From Clonostachys chloroleuca (Eukaryota; Ascomycota; Sordariomycetes; Hypocreales; Bionectriaceae), in NCBI GenBank assembly GCA_037952775.1, contig JBANAY010000004.1, forward strand, positions 7,316,001-7,380,000: a DNA stretch of 64,000 nucleotides, in the 5' to 3' direction. The translations under genes and the position numbers were made by a program. The notes under the pieces are model-generated. The model saw only the letters and a program-made list of their open reading frames with translations. It had not been told where the DNA came from and searched no databases. Positions 1-11,367 of the stretch are shown here, in pieces. Numbering within the stretch: position 1 is the stretch's first letter; the number at the start of each line of letters is the position of its first letter.

Positions 1-667
1 TTCCCTATACGATACAGTCATCAGCTCTTTATAGTTTGGCTTGGATATATACCATCGAAACTGTTTGACTTGTGTCTGTTCCTATCCTGTATTGAAGCAA
101 GAGATAAAAGAGTATATCACCCCGATACACCCCTCCGTAAGAGAACAGCGCTGAAAATTCCTCTGCCTTTCTTTCTATTTTTCTGGTCCAAAGTCTACCA
201 TGGTTGACTTATGGAATTTTCAGTCCAAGAAGAAATCTAGTAAGGTTGCATCTGAGTGTAAAGACGTGCGGGGATTTCTTGCCTTTAACTCTAGCTGGGG
301 CGGCGTCCATCAGAGAGCTCATCACAGAAATTTTGTATGCGAGAAGTCTCTATACGAGGAGTATTCAATTGAATTAGGGCAGCTTGAAAGTAAAGCTTCT
401 GCTATACAGTGATTTTCAGCATTATCACTCCTCTGTGCGCAATAAAGACTAAGTGTTTACAAGAATATTTGAGTATGAATGGAAGAGACGTAGGTTATGC
501 CATATAAGTACATAATTTGAATGTGGAAGATGGTCGCCAAGGCGGCCAAATCTATGATACGTGTTTTTCACAGAAGTTGTCAAACAATCTGGATGACCAG
601 CAGCGTAGAGTTAGTGAGTAAGTCGGGATGTAAGCCTTCATCTTACAAAGTGTTGGGACGCCTGGCG
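1..667. other. Intergenic, nothing recognised
   Basis: This stretch lies downstream of the phosphate transporter. The only open frame of note (200-412, plus, 70 codons) shows no motif and no convincing protein-like composition, so it is not called as a gene. Confidence 0.6.
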
Positions 668-2548
668 TTAGTCACGAGCCTCGACAGCGGGAGACTCGCG
701 GTAAGTAGTAGTGTAGTCATCTTCACCGGTCAACTCCTCAAGAGTCTTTCTCTTGGTCTCAGGGATCAGCAACGTGGTACCACAGCCAATAAGCATGAAG
801 AGGGCATAAATCTCAAGGACGTGATCCTGCCAAGGCGCCGGATTTGCCTTTGTTCCTCCGTGAGTTCGGAGAGGAGCAATGGCTCCTTGCCCGATGATAG
901 ACCCAATCTTGCCGCTCGCAGCAGAAATGCCATGAGAGGTAGAACGGTATCGAGTAGGAAAGACTTCACCTGGCACAACGAAAGTCGTTGTGTTGGGACC
1001 TGGTTTCAGTGGTTAGACGTATCCTTGCTCATCTATTGTTAGTATCGAGGACACACTTACCGAAGTTGAAGAAGAATTGCGCAAGAACATAAATAGCAAG
1101 GAGACCACTTGAGGAGATGTGGAAGTAGGCAAACCCCATAACAATGAATAGAATAGTCAGGATAATGAAGCCACCGAGCTGAATTGTCTTGCGTCCGAGG
1201 GTATCAATCGTTGCAACCGAGACCCAGTATCCGGGAACAGCGCCAGCAAGGACAATAATGATATTGCCGACGGCAGTATTATACAAGAACTGGTATACGT
1301 TATGTGTGTTCTTGGTGGAATATCCGATCACTTGGAGGATAGTTGCATTATTCAAACTGAGGCCATAGAAAGCCACATCAAGACAGAACCATGAACCGGC
1401 TGTTCCAAGCAAGAGCAGGAAGTTCTTGCGCTTGCGGTAGTGCCTGAAGAAGTCACTCCAGCTGGCCTTGGTGACTTGAAGGTTCTCACGAGCGGCGATT
1501 TGGGTCTCGACGCGAACCAGGTCTTCGGTATGCCCCTCAGGCTTGCCTGACAAGTAGGCCTTGACATCCTTGTCAGCCTTGTCAACATCGCGGGCGACAT
1601 CGAAGGTATATCGAGGAGTCTCGGGGATAGTAAGACGGTCTGAGAGAGTCTCCTATTAGCCGACGATGAGTCGGTCGCATAATATTCGAAGTATACTTAC
1701 AGTATAGGGCTATACAAGCAGGCACACCGCCAAATCCAATGAGTATTCGCCACATCCTATCAACGGCAACTTGGCAGGCTCCAGTACACGTACTGGTTGT
1801 AGCAGCTATCTCAGTTTGTGACTTGAAAGCAAGCGTAACGAAAAGCATGACGAGAGCACCAGTTAGTTGGCCAATGCCCTGCATAGCAAAGACAGCAGCC
1901 ATCATAGCGCCACGCCACTTGGTCGTCGCGAACCTACGATTGCCTTATTAGCATATAACACTAGATAAATGGCCTAGAAAACAGTAAAGAGACTTACTCG
2001 GAGGTGATAATGGAAGAAAGGGGGTAGTCACCTCCGATGCCTACCCCCATCATAACTCTCCAGAAGATGATGACACCAACAACACTCATAGAAGGCGAAT
2101 CGCTAGATAGGGCCTGGGCGAGAGTAGCGAAAATGATGATAATGAGCTCGAGGCCGTACATGCGCTTACGACCGACAACATCGGCCAAAGCGCCAAAACC
2201 AATCTGGCCAACAACAGTGCCAGCAGATGTTGATAGTTTGATGGCGGTATCAGAGCTGGTTGGTAGTGTACCACCATAGTACACAATACCCAGCATGATG
2301 GTCAACGTAGAGACGACAAAGATATCATACGAATCAGTGAAGAAGCCAACACCAGCAACGACAATAGCGCGGATATGCCGCCGGCCGAATGGGGCCTTGT
2401 CGATCTCGGCGAGGGCAAGGCGACGACGCTCGTTTAAGTCGGTTATATGGGAGAAGTCATCATTGAAGTTGCGGAAGGCGGCATTGCCACCTCCTTTCTT
2501 GCTGAAAACGCTCGTTTTCTTCGTGGGTTTTGGAGTTCGTTCAGACAT
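668..2548 (-). CDS. pho84-like: PHO84-type inorganic phosphate:H+ symporter
   Basis: This is an MFS phosphate symporter of the plasma membrane (PHO84/PHS family), expected to import inorganic phosphate with protons. There are four exons: 2548-1998, 1933-1701, 1639-1061 and 999-668. The three introns (1934-1997, 1640-1700, 1000-1060) have GTAAGT-type donors, and the exons sum to exactly 565 codons (564 aa), normal for the family. The PHS signature GGDYPLSSIITSE spans the first junction and continues into a K-W-R-G segment. The V-x-G-R-K-R loop between early helices and the second-half P-G-E-V-F-P-T-R-Y-R motif are also present. The start is the Met of MSERTPKP; an in-frame upstream Met at 2611 would add 21 residues that do not look like family sequence. 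A CACGTG box lies about 440 bp upstream. Confidence 0.95.
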
Positions 2549-4228
2549 TGTTTCGTGTAGAGAGGCTTGATCGAAAGTCAGAGGCTGACTCCAATTCAAG
2601 TTCCGCGCCACAAAAGCAAAGGATAATGAAAGTCTTGAACTCTAGGCAATTTTCTGGCCTCGATGATGTACTGAAGTACTAGCTGGCTGATGTAGGTTGT
2701 TGAATTTACGCGACCTATAAGTCTGTGCAAGGAGATTTAGACAAACAAACTGTGCCATGACGGTTGCAACTCAATTCCTCTTCTATCCAAGCAGATGATC
2801 AAGTAGTTATATCATAGAGAGCTTGCTCCTTCTGCCTTCACATCGGAAGTTCGGCTCTTGTCATTCTGACTGCGTCTGAATTCGCCCGACTTCCAACGAA
2901 TATCTGCTAACATCGGGTTTGGGTTGTGGCTTGCGACACTAAACGAAACTCAATTCAAGGAACAAATCAACGACGTCCAATCATCCACGTGCAGTAAACA
3001 AGCTGCATGCTTGGATGCTGGTTGGTTTCTTTATGTAAAAAATTCCAGCTCCGTCGCCCAGCTCAAGTCTGTTCTATCGCTATGTCTTTCTTGCTAATGT
3101 CGGATCCATCACCATTCGTCGTTAGACACAACAGACACTCAGGCGCCTCGCCACCTCTAGCCGGTCTCGAACGTGCCGAAAAATAAAATGGTAGAATGTG
3201 TGGCCGGGCCACGGGTTGAGTTGCTGAGCACGGCAGTATCACGGCGACCCCTCCGGATCAAGCGGCATCTCTCTTACCTCATGCTGCATCATGTCTAATG
3301 TTTGGCTCTGCGGCGTTTGCAATGAATTCTTCCAGGTAAAACAACATTTGCCGTTCATCAAGTGGGTATCTCACGCGTTGGTACCTCTTGGGTAGCCCGG
3401 GCAAAATGATCGATCGGAGATCTGGTGCTTGACTAAGAGCAAGTCATATCCCAGTTGCCCATCGTTGTCAGGGTAGATTTGAAGACGGCAATAAATTGTC
3501 CTTGAATTTTATCTTATTTAAACACCCTACGATGTTCACGTCCGTGGACAAGTTCGGAATACGGAACCTATTTTATCTTAGGCATCTCACGCACGTTCTC
3601 TGGGTAGCCATAGCATAGATCTATAGGATTTTATTCACCGTGGGAAGGAGAAAGAAAGTCCCTGATGTAACAAAATCTCACGTACATAGGACGCTAATAG
3701 GTACCCCAAAGGGAAAAGCTTTTTTATGATGGCGTCCATCGAGAGTCAAGTATCTTTTCTAGATGACGTACCTCTGCCCAGTTCCGGGCCAGTGGAAAGA
3801 AGACTACTGCCCGATGCATCGACGAGAGTAGCGAATCCCGAATGCTAGAGGTCGAGGAAGCCAGATCTCTTTACCTACCTGCACTTGGCGTTGTCTACTT
3901 GTCGGTTCGTTTTTTCAATAAAATTTCCGTCAGCTTGAATCAATCTTTCCTCAATTTTTTCAACCCATGATCATGTTTGACGCCAAGTAAAACGGCAGCA
4001 AGCGGTGGAGATGAAACTGGCTGGGCTGTCAGCACAGGGGAGTAAGAAAACGAAATAATGGACGAGTAGATACATCACGTTAGTTCACATTATTTATATT
4101 CAGCATAGCATTAAATTGTTAGACCCTTAATATATAAAGAGAATTCAGGAGTACTACGTGACGGTTTGTTCAAGAGCATTGAAGCGGAAGGTATGTTACC
4201 TCATGCTTCCTCTTGAATTTGTATACTA
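2549..4228. other. Intergenic region upstream of phosphate transporter
   Basis: This 1.7-kb stretch has no gene-like open frame. It holds the promoter of the phosphate transporter and the 3' flank of the MFS gene to the right. Apart from the CACGTG box listed separately, I see nothing recognisable in it. Confidence 0.6.
2986..2991. promoter_or_regulatory. CACGTG box, candidate PHO4/NUC-1-type site
   Basis: A perfect CACGTG palindrome lies about 440 bp upstream of the phosphate-transporter start. Fungal bHLH phosphate regulators (yeast Pho4, Neurospora NUC-1) bind this core in front of phosphate-starvation genes. The hexamer also occurs by chance about once per 4 kb, so position is the only support. 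Confidence 0.4.
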
Positions 4229-6326
4229 TTAGTGGCCGCCTCCAGATTCCTCTACTGTTTTCCAGTATCTAGTTGCACTCATTTCCCGAAGTTTCTTCCC
4301 ATATCGAATCATGCAAAACATGGAAGCATTGAAGACGAACCCGATTGCGGCAGCGGTGATGAAGGTGTCTCTAAATCCTTGAGCCTTGATCCAAGGAGTG
4401 ATTCTGTGATTTGTGAGTCAGATTTCAAGTCTCTGTCATAAGTTCATAGTGGGAAGGTTCATCCTACGCATAATTGATGGCAAAGCTCATGGTATTGCGT
4501 ATGATAACCGCAGTCGTGACCAATTCGCCGCTCATCTCTGGATAAGCGCTGATTGCATATGCCAGTGCCATCGGGCAGGCAATGGCGTTGGAGATTGACA
4601 GAGTAAACTGGGCAAACACCATGCCGAACCAGTGAATTCCGTAGGTTCCGCCGAGACCCCAAAGGATTAGGGAGAAGGGGACCATCGTGAGAGAGGCGAT
4701 GAATGTCCAGAGAATATGCTCGGGCTCGGAGATGCCATTGTTTCTCCGAGCAAGGCGAATCACCAACACTTCACCCAATTTGCCACAATAAAAGGCGCTG
4801 ATTATTTCAGTTAGTATACTATGACCGACAAATCAAGGCTTATTCTGAGTTTCAATGAAGACTCACCCAACGATGACGCCCACTACGCCTCCAAGATATG
4901 CGAGGGCAATTCCGGAAGTCGAGAAACCATATACCCTGGGATATAAAGTCCCGGCCGTCGAGTTGAGAATGCTGGACCATACAAGGCCATTGGCGCCGTA
5001 CATGAAGCCTGCATATACCACGATGGGATATGAGAAGAACCGCAAGGGCGCCGACATAGTGCGGAGCAGTCGGTTTGGACGGCTCTGTGGCCAGACACTG
5101 AGCTTTTGCCAGTACGTCTTCTTAGAATAAGATTGCCCGTTCTCAACATCCTGATTCGTTGCTTGCACCTCTGCGGTCTTCTTCTCTGGGTCGCTCCCTT
5201 CGGCGTCGGTCGCGTTGGTATCGGAGGTATTGACGGTCGATCTCGAGTTGTTCTTTGGACGATCATAGGCTGTCTCCTCCATCAGAAAGAGGCAGTACAA
5301 AAACGCGAATCCAACCCAAATTCCAGACCAATACTAATATGCATGAGCCTACACCCTCAAAGCTTCAAAGCTTTATCTGTTAGAGACTTACCAAGGTCCA
5401 TTCCCAACCTTGCCCGTCGTTGATGAAACCAGCCAATGTGGGAGCGAACTTTCCAGCAAAAGCGAGGGCAAATCCATATAAGGCCAGATATCGAGGTCGC
5501 TCGTGGGCGAACCACTGAATTGCGTTAACCGCCGACGTACCACGTAAGGGTTGGGATATCGCAGCGGACTTACAACATCAGTGATAGAAATCTCACAAAG
5601 TGACTCCACCGGAGCCGTCAGGATACCATGGAGAATTTTATTTGCAAGATATGGGCCCCAAGTTTTGCATCTGGGTGCAAGTGCCATGACAACCTGGAGT
5701 AAAACTTCGTGAGTACGAGTTGAGAGTGTTTGAAGCGGGATGTACTTACAACAAGCCCAGCACTAGAAACCAAGTAAACGGGCCGCTTTCCGTACTGAAT
5801 GGCGACGGCTTGCCTGTTCCAAGTCAGGTAGCTGAAGAAGAGGCACTGGGGAGGAGGATCTGCCGTACCATGGAATACATGCCCAACCCGCGAAGAGAAA
5901 CTAGAAAACAGAACGTCAAATCTTCCATGTTGGCCTCTTAAGGACGAAGAAAAAATTACCATGATTCCTAATCCTGTAATTAAGTTATCGATCGAAAGAG
6001 ACGTGCTTTTGGAAATTGGATTCGTCACGGAATACACCGTTGTCGACGGCAGGACAACCATGACCGTATATCTGGGCAATGGATATTAGCAAGATGGAAT
6101 GAGAAATCCAGCTTCGAACGGTAAATCTGACTTACACGAAAACACATGATGTCGAGAGTAGTTTCCGACGGAAGCTCCAGTTCAGAGGGTCTTCGGGATC
6201 ATCTGTTGGCGTTGGAATCAAGATGATGTCTGCCGCGTTGACGTCCGATGAATGCTTCCCATCTGATGACTGTTTGAGGTCAATGAGCTGGACTGTGCCG
6301 GGTGTTTTCATATCTGTGCTCTCCAT
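4229..6326 (-). CDS. MFS transporter, HOL1-like (DHA1-type)
   Basis: This is a proton-coupled major facilitator of unknown substrate. There are eight exons: 6326-6136, 6071-5960, 5845-5750, 5693-5574, 5514-5392, 5333-4867, 4797-4468 and 4403-4229, totalling exactly 538 codons (537 aa). The N-terminus carries DDPEDPLNWSFRRK, the hallmark just before helix 1 in HOL1-like fungal facilitators. Mid-protein, E-S-L-C-E-I-S-I-T-D-V-W-F-A-H-E-R-P matches the conserved loop before helix 5. A long charged central loop (residues around 230-290) separates the two halves, as usual. It shares a GATA-rich 543-bp promoter with the divergent amidase gene, so uptake of a nitrogenous compound is a reasonable inference. 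No disabling change is seen. Confidence 0.9.
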
Positions 6327-6869
6327 CGGGTCTCGCTGTCTTGTTGACGGGGTGCTTGTTGATGAGCGTTGGGCTTGCCTTCATTCCTAGAGATGCGGTG
6401 AGGCATTGGCTGGCATTTTATGTATCCTCATTGAGGCGATAGGCGTTGTTGAAAGTCTGTACCATATTGAGCTATGGCCACGGTTTGACTGTCTGCTTAT
6501 CGGTATCTCTTTGCTTCGTCCTCTGCTGGCCTAGACCAAAGTTAGTCGAACAGACCTAGGCAAGGTCGAATGCGGGGCGTTTAGTCGTGTCGTATCCAAT
6601 AGAATCAAGCCAAGTTAGTAGACAAGACTATTAACACCTTGGCGTAATCTTATCTCTAAGCGCCCAGCCGCCGCCGAGATGGGCGGGTAGATAAGCTTCA
6701 GGTTTGGCTCTTTCTTATCAAAGGTATGACTATCATTCTTCTATCAGGCGGCTTTCTGAAATGCGCTGGGAGGAGAGAGGGAAACTACTCAGTCCAGAAT
6801 ACTTAATAATTAATGCCCTTGAAAGATGTTTTGGATCCACTTATCACCAGATGATAATCAGCTTGAACG
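6327..6869. promoter_or_regulatory. Divergent promoter with clustered GATAAG/CTTATC sites
   Basis: This 543-bp intergenic region separates the HOL1-like transporter (minus) from the amidase (plus). It carries five perfect GATAAG/CTTATC hexamers at 6496-6501, 6649-6654, 6690-6695, 6714-6719 and 6840-6845, plus a weaker TGATAA at 6852-6857. GATA-type activators of nitrogen metabolism (AreA/NIT2) bind HGATAR, and clustered sites mark nitrogen-derepressed genes. Regulation of both genes by such a factor is inferred. Confidence 0.65.
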
Positions 6870-8840
6870 ATGTCGACCAATCAGCAAGCCTCTTGGGAAA
6901 CCAAGGCACAGACCGCACGAGACATTCTTGAAAATTCCATTCCTAAGCAATGGTTGGTAGATCCAAAATTGCTTCAGACAGCAGGAACTCGAAATGTGAC
7001 TGTTGCTGTGGAAAAACGCGGTCTTCTCACTGATGATGAGATTGAAATGACCAATGCGACTACAGATGGCTTATTAGAAAAGTACAGGAGCGGGTTTTGG
7101 ACAGCGGAAGCCGTTATTATAGCATATCTGAAGAGAGCTACCATAGGACATCAGTTGGTCCGCCATCCCCCGTTATAATTGAGCATTGAACGTCTGCTGA
7201 GAATTGTTGATCAGTTGAATTTTGCGACGGAGTTTTTGGCAGAGTCGGCAATTATTACAGCTAGAAATCTGGACAGGCATTTTCGCGAAACAGGCACTCT
7301 TGTAGGACCTCTTCATGGTGTACCTACCTCAGTCAAGGTATGTGTAGATTCCCAGAGACTGCGTACGTCGCTAACTGAACATATAAAGGAACACGTCGCT
7401 ATCGGTGGTGCAAGGTGCAACGCAAGCTTTGTCTCAAAGATTGACAATATAGTTGAAGAAGATGCTCTTATTGTTAAACTGTTGAAAGCAGCTGGGGCAG
7501 TCATCCATGTCCGGACCAACCAGCCCCAAAGTATCATGGTATGTATTAATTCAGTAACTACCCCGATATCACCATTTTATCAACGCCTGACGATTTATAC
7601 CTTCGCAGCATCTAGACTGCAACAACAATATCACTGGAATGACTCTCAACCCACTTGACGAACGTCTTAGCCCCGGTGGATCATCCGGTGGCGAGGGTGC
7701 CGCCATTGGATTTCGTTGTTCGGTTCTTGGTGTTGGCACAGATATCGGCGGATCAGTCAGAGTGCCGGCTGCGTTTTGCAACGCCTATGGTTTCAAGCCA
7801 ACCGCGCTGCGCAATCCATCCTTGGGGTTAGTCGGAGCTATGGGCGGACAAGAAGGTATCCGGGGTTGCGTTGGCCCTCTAGCACGGAACCTCGATGACC
7901 TGATGGCATTCGAGAAGGTAATCTGGAACCAGAAGCCCTGGGAGACCGACACCGTTCTGGTTCCTCTTCCCTGGCGAGAAGTCGAAGTCTCGCCAGATAC
8001 ACTGACTGTTGGAATTCTGTTCGATGATGGGTAACTTATTCACTCTTCTTCTGACTGGAATACGGCTAATTAAAGGAAGGCTCGTCCGTCCTCACCCTCC
8101 GGTAACAAGAGCCATTGTCGAGGCTGAGAAGATATTGAGAGCAGCAGGTATCAAGACTGTTCGTTGGGAACCTCACAATCACGCCGAAAGCTGGGAGATT
8201 CTGGTTCGTACCGCATCTCTTTAAATCCAGTGAGGATGTTTTGCGACTAATCATAGATAAAAGAGACAATTTTACTTTGCGGATGGCGGGGAACGTGTCC
8301 GGGCAGTAATCAACGAGTCGGGTGAACCTGTTATGCCGCTCACCGAGTTTGCGCTCACCCGAGGAAGCAATGAGCCGCTCACAATCCACCAAAGCTGGGA
8401 GTTGAACATGAGGCGCGAAAAGCTGCGCCGCGAATATCATGCTCTGATGAGAGAAAGGGATGTGGATGTCATACTATGTCCGTCGTACGCAGGAGTGGGA
8501 GCCGCTCAAGGAACACCGACATATTGGCTATACACCGCGATATGGAATGCCCTTGATCAACCGGCTGTCTGCTTTCCAAGTAACATCGTCGCCGATAAGG
8601 AGCTGGACAAAACTGATGCCGCTTACCAACCGCGGTCTGACGTGGATAAAAAGGAATGGGAAGCCTGTGAGTGTTTGACAGCGTTTGCTTTCAACATGTT
8701 TGATTTGCTAACGATCAGTTTCAGATGACCCAGAACTGTTCCATGGTATTCCGGTGTCGCTTCAGCTAGTTGGGAAGCATCACCGCGACGAAGAGCTTCT
8801 GAGGGCTGCCAAAATTGTCGAGGGCGCTTTGCTGTCCTAG
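6870..8840 (+). CDS. Amidase (acetamidase/AmdS-like, amidase-signature family)
   Basis: It is expected to hydrolyse a carboxamide to ammonia and an acid, in nitrogen scavenging. There are seven exons: 6870-7157, 7215-7337, 7389-7538, 7609-8030, 8080-8203, 8264-8666 and 8725-8840, totalling 542 codons (541 aa), the usual AmdS length. The amidase-signature triad is intact: Lys137 in TSVK, Ser212 in SPGGSSGGEG and nucleophile Ser236 in GTDIGGSV. The spacing (75 and 24 residues) equals that of mammalian FAAH (142/217/241). The C-terminal block around TPTYWLYTAIWNALDQPA is typical of fungal acetamidases. The first and fifth introns use weak donors (GTCCGC, GTTCGT), yet both are needed to remove stops and rejoin conserved blocks. 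It is convergent with the Zn2Cys6 gene. Confidence 0.9.
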
Positions 8841-8956
8841 CTCTCTTATAAGGTTGTAAAGGACGTAAGATAGACTATCAATCAAAATCGAGAATCAAAT
8901 CTATGTTACCTCGCTACTAAAGCCATGCACGTAGAATCATAATATCGTGACACCTC

Positions 8957-10543
8957 CTAGCCCAAGTGTATCACCCACTTCCAGCTACGGAGAATATTCT
9001 CCCAATCTCGGTAGGGTCCACCATTCAAGCGGTCTCGCCAGACTTCCTGTAAGACTTCCTCGGCCGATTGCATATTCATAATCTTTACTCTTTCCCTGAT
9101 CTTTATCAGTTTCGTAGCGCACACAACAATGCTTTGCTCATCAACCAACTCAGCTCCGGCCAGGAACAGTGGGTATGTGAGTCCAGTCTCGGCTGCATTC
9201 CCCTCCGAAATACGCTCTGCAAAGCTAATGATGCGCTGCGCTAGGAGCGGTATCTGGTCTTCATGTACGCAGGATCGCCTGTAGAGAAGAATAAGCGATG
9301 CAAGACGGTAGGTCTCTGCTAAAACCACGAGATCTAGCCGCGCGGCCAAGTCTATTCCCACGCAAGCATCGCTGGCAAGGTCGAATCGGAGATCGACAAG
9401 TTGCCTCTCTAAATTGAGAAAAAGTTCGTTCTCGGCTAGGTTCAGGCAACCTTCTGCCGCATTTCGCATGGGTTTGACACGAGGGATTTTCTGTATAAGG
9501 AAAAACAAATCCTTTGATAACCCCAAAAGTGGATGGATGGAGCCGGGTGACGTTTGCCTTTGCGTGGTAGACGACGATGAAGCTGAACTCGGCCGTGGTC
9601 GATCTTGTGGGAGGAATCTTGCCCACGGCACTTCTGCTTCAGCAAAGGGCAGCGGCGAAGAGGCAGCGATTTCGGAAGGAGAGGCAGCATCTGATTCATC
9701 AGTCTCGGACCCCGCCACTCCAGACATGATCAAACTCATTACATAGTGGTATAGGAAGTGCTCATACAGCGCCTCTGCTTCCCAGGACCGTCTGCAAAAC
9801 ACACTGTTTCCGCCTGACTGTTTGATAACATTGCGTACACAATCAAGTTGGCAGACCCATTTATCAGTAGTGGCGCCGTTCTGGACTTCCAGACCTACGA
9901 GCAGCAGAATAATGGCAATAGCTTCAACGTGGTCCCGCTGTAAGCGGCCATTAAGATTGATGCGTTCCTGTAAGAATCGATGGCATCGGACCTGGGACCG
10001 CAGAGAGAGTTCAAGAAGTCGGGCTTGGTCCTCGGGATTCGGGGCTCCTTTGGCCAGATGTGCAGCTGAACATGCCAGGATAGCCTGTAGGACTGGCTCA
10101 CATCGGAACGCCATCGGAACATATACCGATGTGAAGAAGTTGGAAGACGTATGCACGACGGAGATATTGGGGACGAAGGAGTGTATGTAATAGGATAGTA
10201 ACATGTTCTGATCACCGGCATCGGTCATGGTTGGTAGGACTGATGGCGAAGGAGGTATTGGCGCCGATAGGTCGGCAACTCTGAGTGGGAGGTCGTGATC
10301 CGGCTCTGATGAAGGCCGTCCATCCTCTCTGGCGGCTGTACTCGCTGGACTAGGCCCAGATGTAGGGAAGTGTCTCCTGTTGTCCCACTCGCAGTCAAGA
10401 CTCAGTCTGACACATGTACGACACTCGGGGCCGTCGGCGGGGCACTTCTTCTTCCGTCTCCGGCATGTCAAGCATCCCAGCCGTGTTCGGGGTGCATACC
10501 GGCGTGGCCGTCTGGGGCCAATGTGAGTTGGAGTCTCGGACAT
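8957..10543 (-). CDS. Zn2Cys6 transcription factor
   Basis: This intronless gene encodes a 528-residue fungal binuclear zinc-cluster regulator. The DNA-binding cluster is near the N-terminus with Cys24, 27, 34, 41, 44 and 51 (C-x2-C-x6-C-x6-C-x2-C-x6-C) and a basic R-R-R-K-K-K stretch inside it. A low-complexity Ser/Pro linker (about 58-95) follows, then a long helical region like the fungal-specific factor domain of the Fungal_trans_2 type (inferred from general character). It ends 116 bp from the amidase stop in convergent orientation, and is divergent from the SDR gene. A role in controlling the neighbouring amidase or reductase is possible but nothing in the sequence proves it. Confidence 0.92.
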   Translation of the reverse strand: MSETPTHIGPRRPRRYAPRTRLGCLTCRRRKKKCPADGPECRTCVRLSLDCEWDNRRHFPTSGPSPASTAAREDGRPSSEPDHDLPLRVADLSAPIPPSPSVLPTMTDAGDQNMLLSYYIHSFVPNISVVHTSSNFFTSVYVPMAFRCEPVLQAILACSAAHLAKGAPNPEDQARLLELSLRSQVRCHRFLQERINLNGRLQRDHVEAIAIILLLVGLEVQNGATTDKWVCQLDCVRNVIKQSGGNSVFCRRSWEAEALYEHFLYHYVMSLIMSGVAGSETDESDAASPSEIAASSPLPFAEAEVPWARFLPQDRPRPSSASSSSTTQRQTSPGSIHPLLGLSKDLFFLIQKIPRVKPMRNAAEGCLNLAENELFLNLERQLVDLRFDLASDACVGIDLAARLDLVVLAETYRLASLILLYRRSCVHEDQIPLLAQRIISFAERISEGNAAETGLTYPLFLAGAELVDEQSIVVCATKLIKIRERVKIMNMQSAEEVLQEVWRDRLNGGPYRDWENILRSWKWVIHLG

Positions 10544-11367
10544 TGGTGGGGAATTTGGGGGATGGTGGTTCTCTAGGGTCGCCGAGTTGGAAAATCAGAC
10601 GACAAAGGAGCAGAATGAGCTGATGGGTGAGTGATGAGTCGATTTTGGCGAGATCGAGGGGACAAAACGTGGGGAAGCAGCACAGGGATGAGTTGGGGGG
10701 ACGTTATCGGAGATCCCTCTCCCATATCAAGATAGTGACACGCATGAGTAATGGCAATTCTGCTAGTTTTGTGGGTATTGATCAAGGCTTTCAGCATGCA
10801 ACCGAGTAGATAATTTAGTATGTTCAATTCTCTGAACATGGCTTCTTATTCGAGATGCTAATTTTGGATTTTATCTCCTTTCTCACCGTAGGTTGGAGTC
10901 AAGTTGACGATTAGATTTTGCAACGCAATGTAAAAGTTTAGTCACAAGCAGAGCAACCAAGATAATGATACTTAAAACTTGCCCAGTAGATCATAAAGAT
11001 GATCAATGCCTAATCTCTCGATCACATTCAAGCTAAGTCACTAGAACCTTCAAGAGGTGGTATTCGAGGGCGGGTAGATTCCCAGTAGTTACATTTGTTA
11101 TCGTAATGGACAAGGCTGGGCCGATTGCGGCGTCCGGCGCCGGCGGCTAAAGATAAGCAGCCTGCGGGATTTCGTAAACCATGATTGGTTGTTTTGCTTT
11201 CCTCGTAATGTATTGACGCGCCTTGTTACAAGATGGTCATAGAAAGGCGCTTTGAAACAAATATCCGGAAATGTGACTGGCAGAACAAAACTCTGCCTTT
11301 TCCCGTCTCTCGGTTTCATACCAGCTGCAATGAAAAACTAGGGTGAATTTCAGGCAAGAAAAGCACA
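10544..11367. other. Divergent promoter region
   Basis: This 0.8-kb intergenic region separates the zinc-cluster gene (minus) from the SDR gene (plus). I see no coding frame, repeat or clear regulatory cluster here. Confidence 0.55.

Noticed and set aside
521..1042. 173-codon plus-strand open frame
   Set aside because: It is antisense to the last exons of the phosphate transporter, with no protein features of its own.
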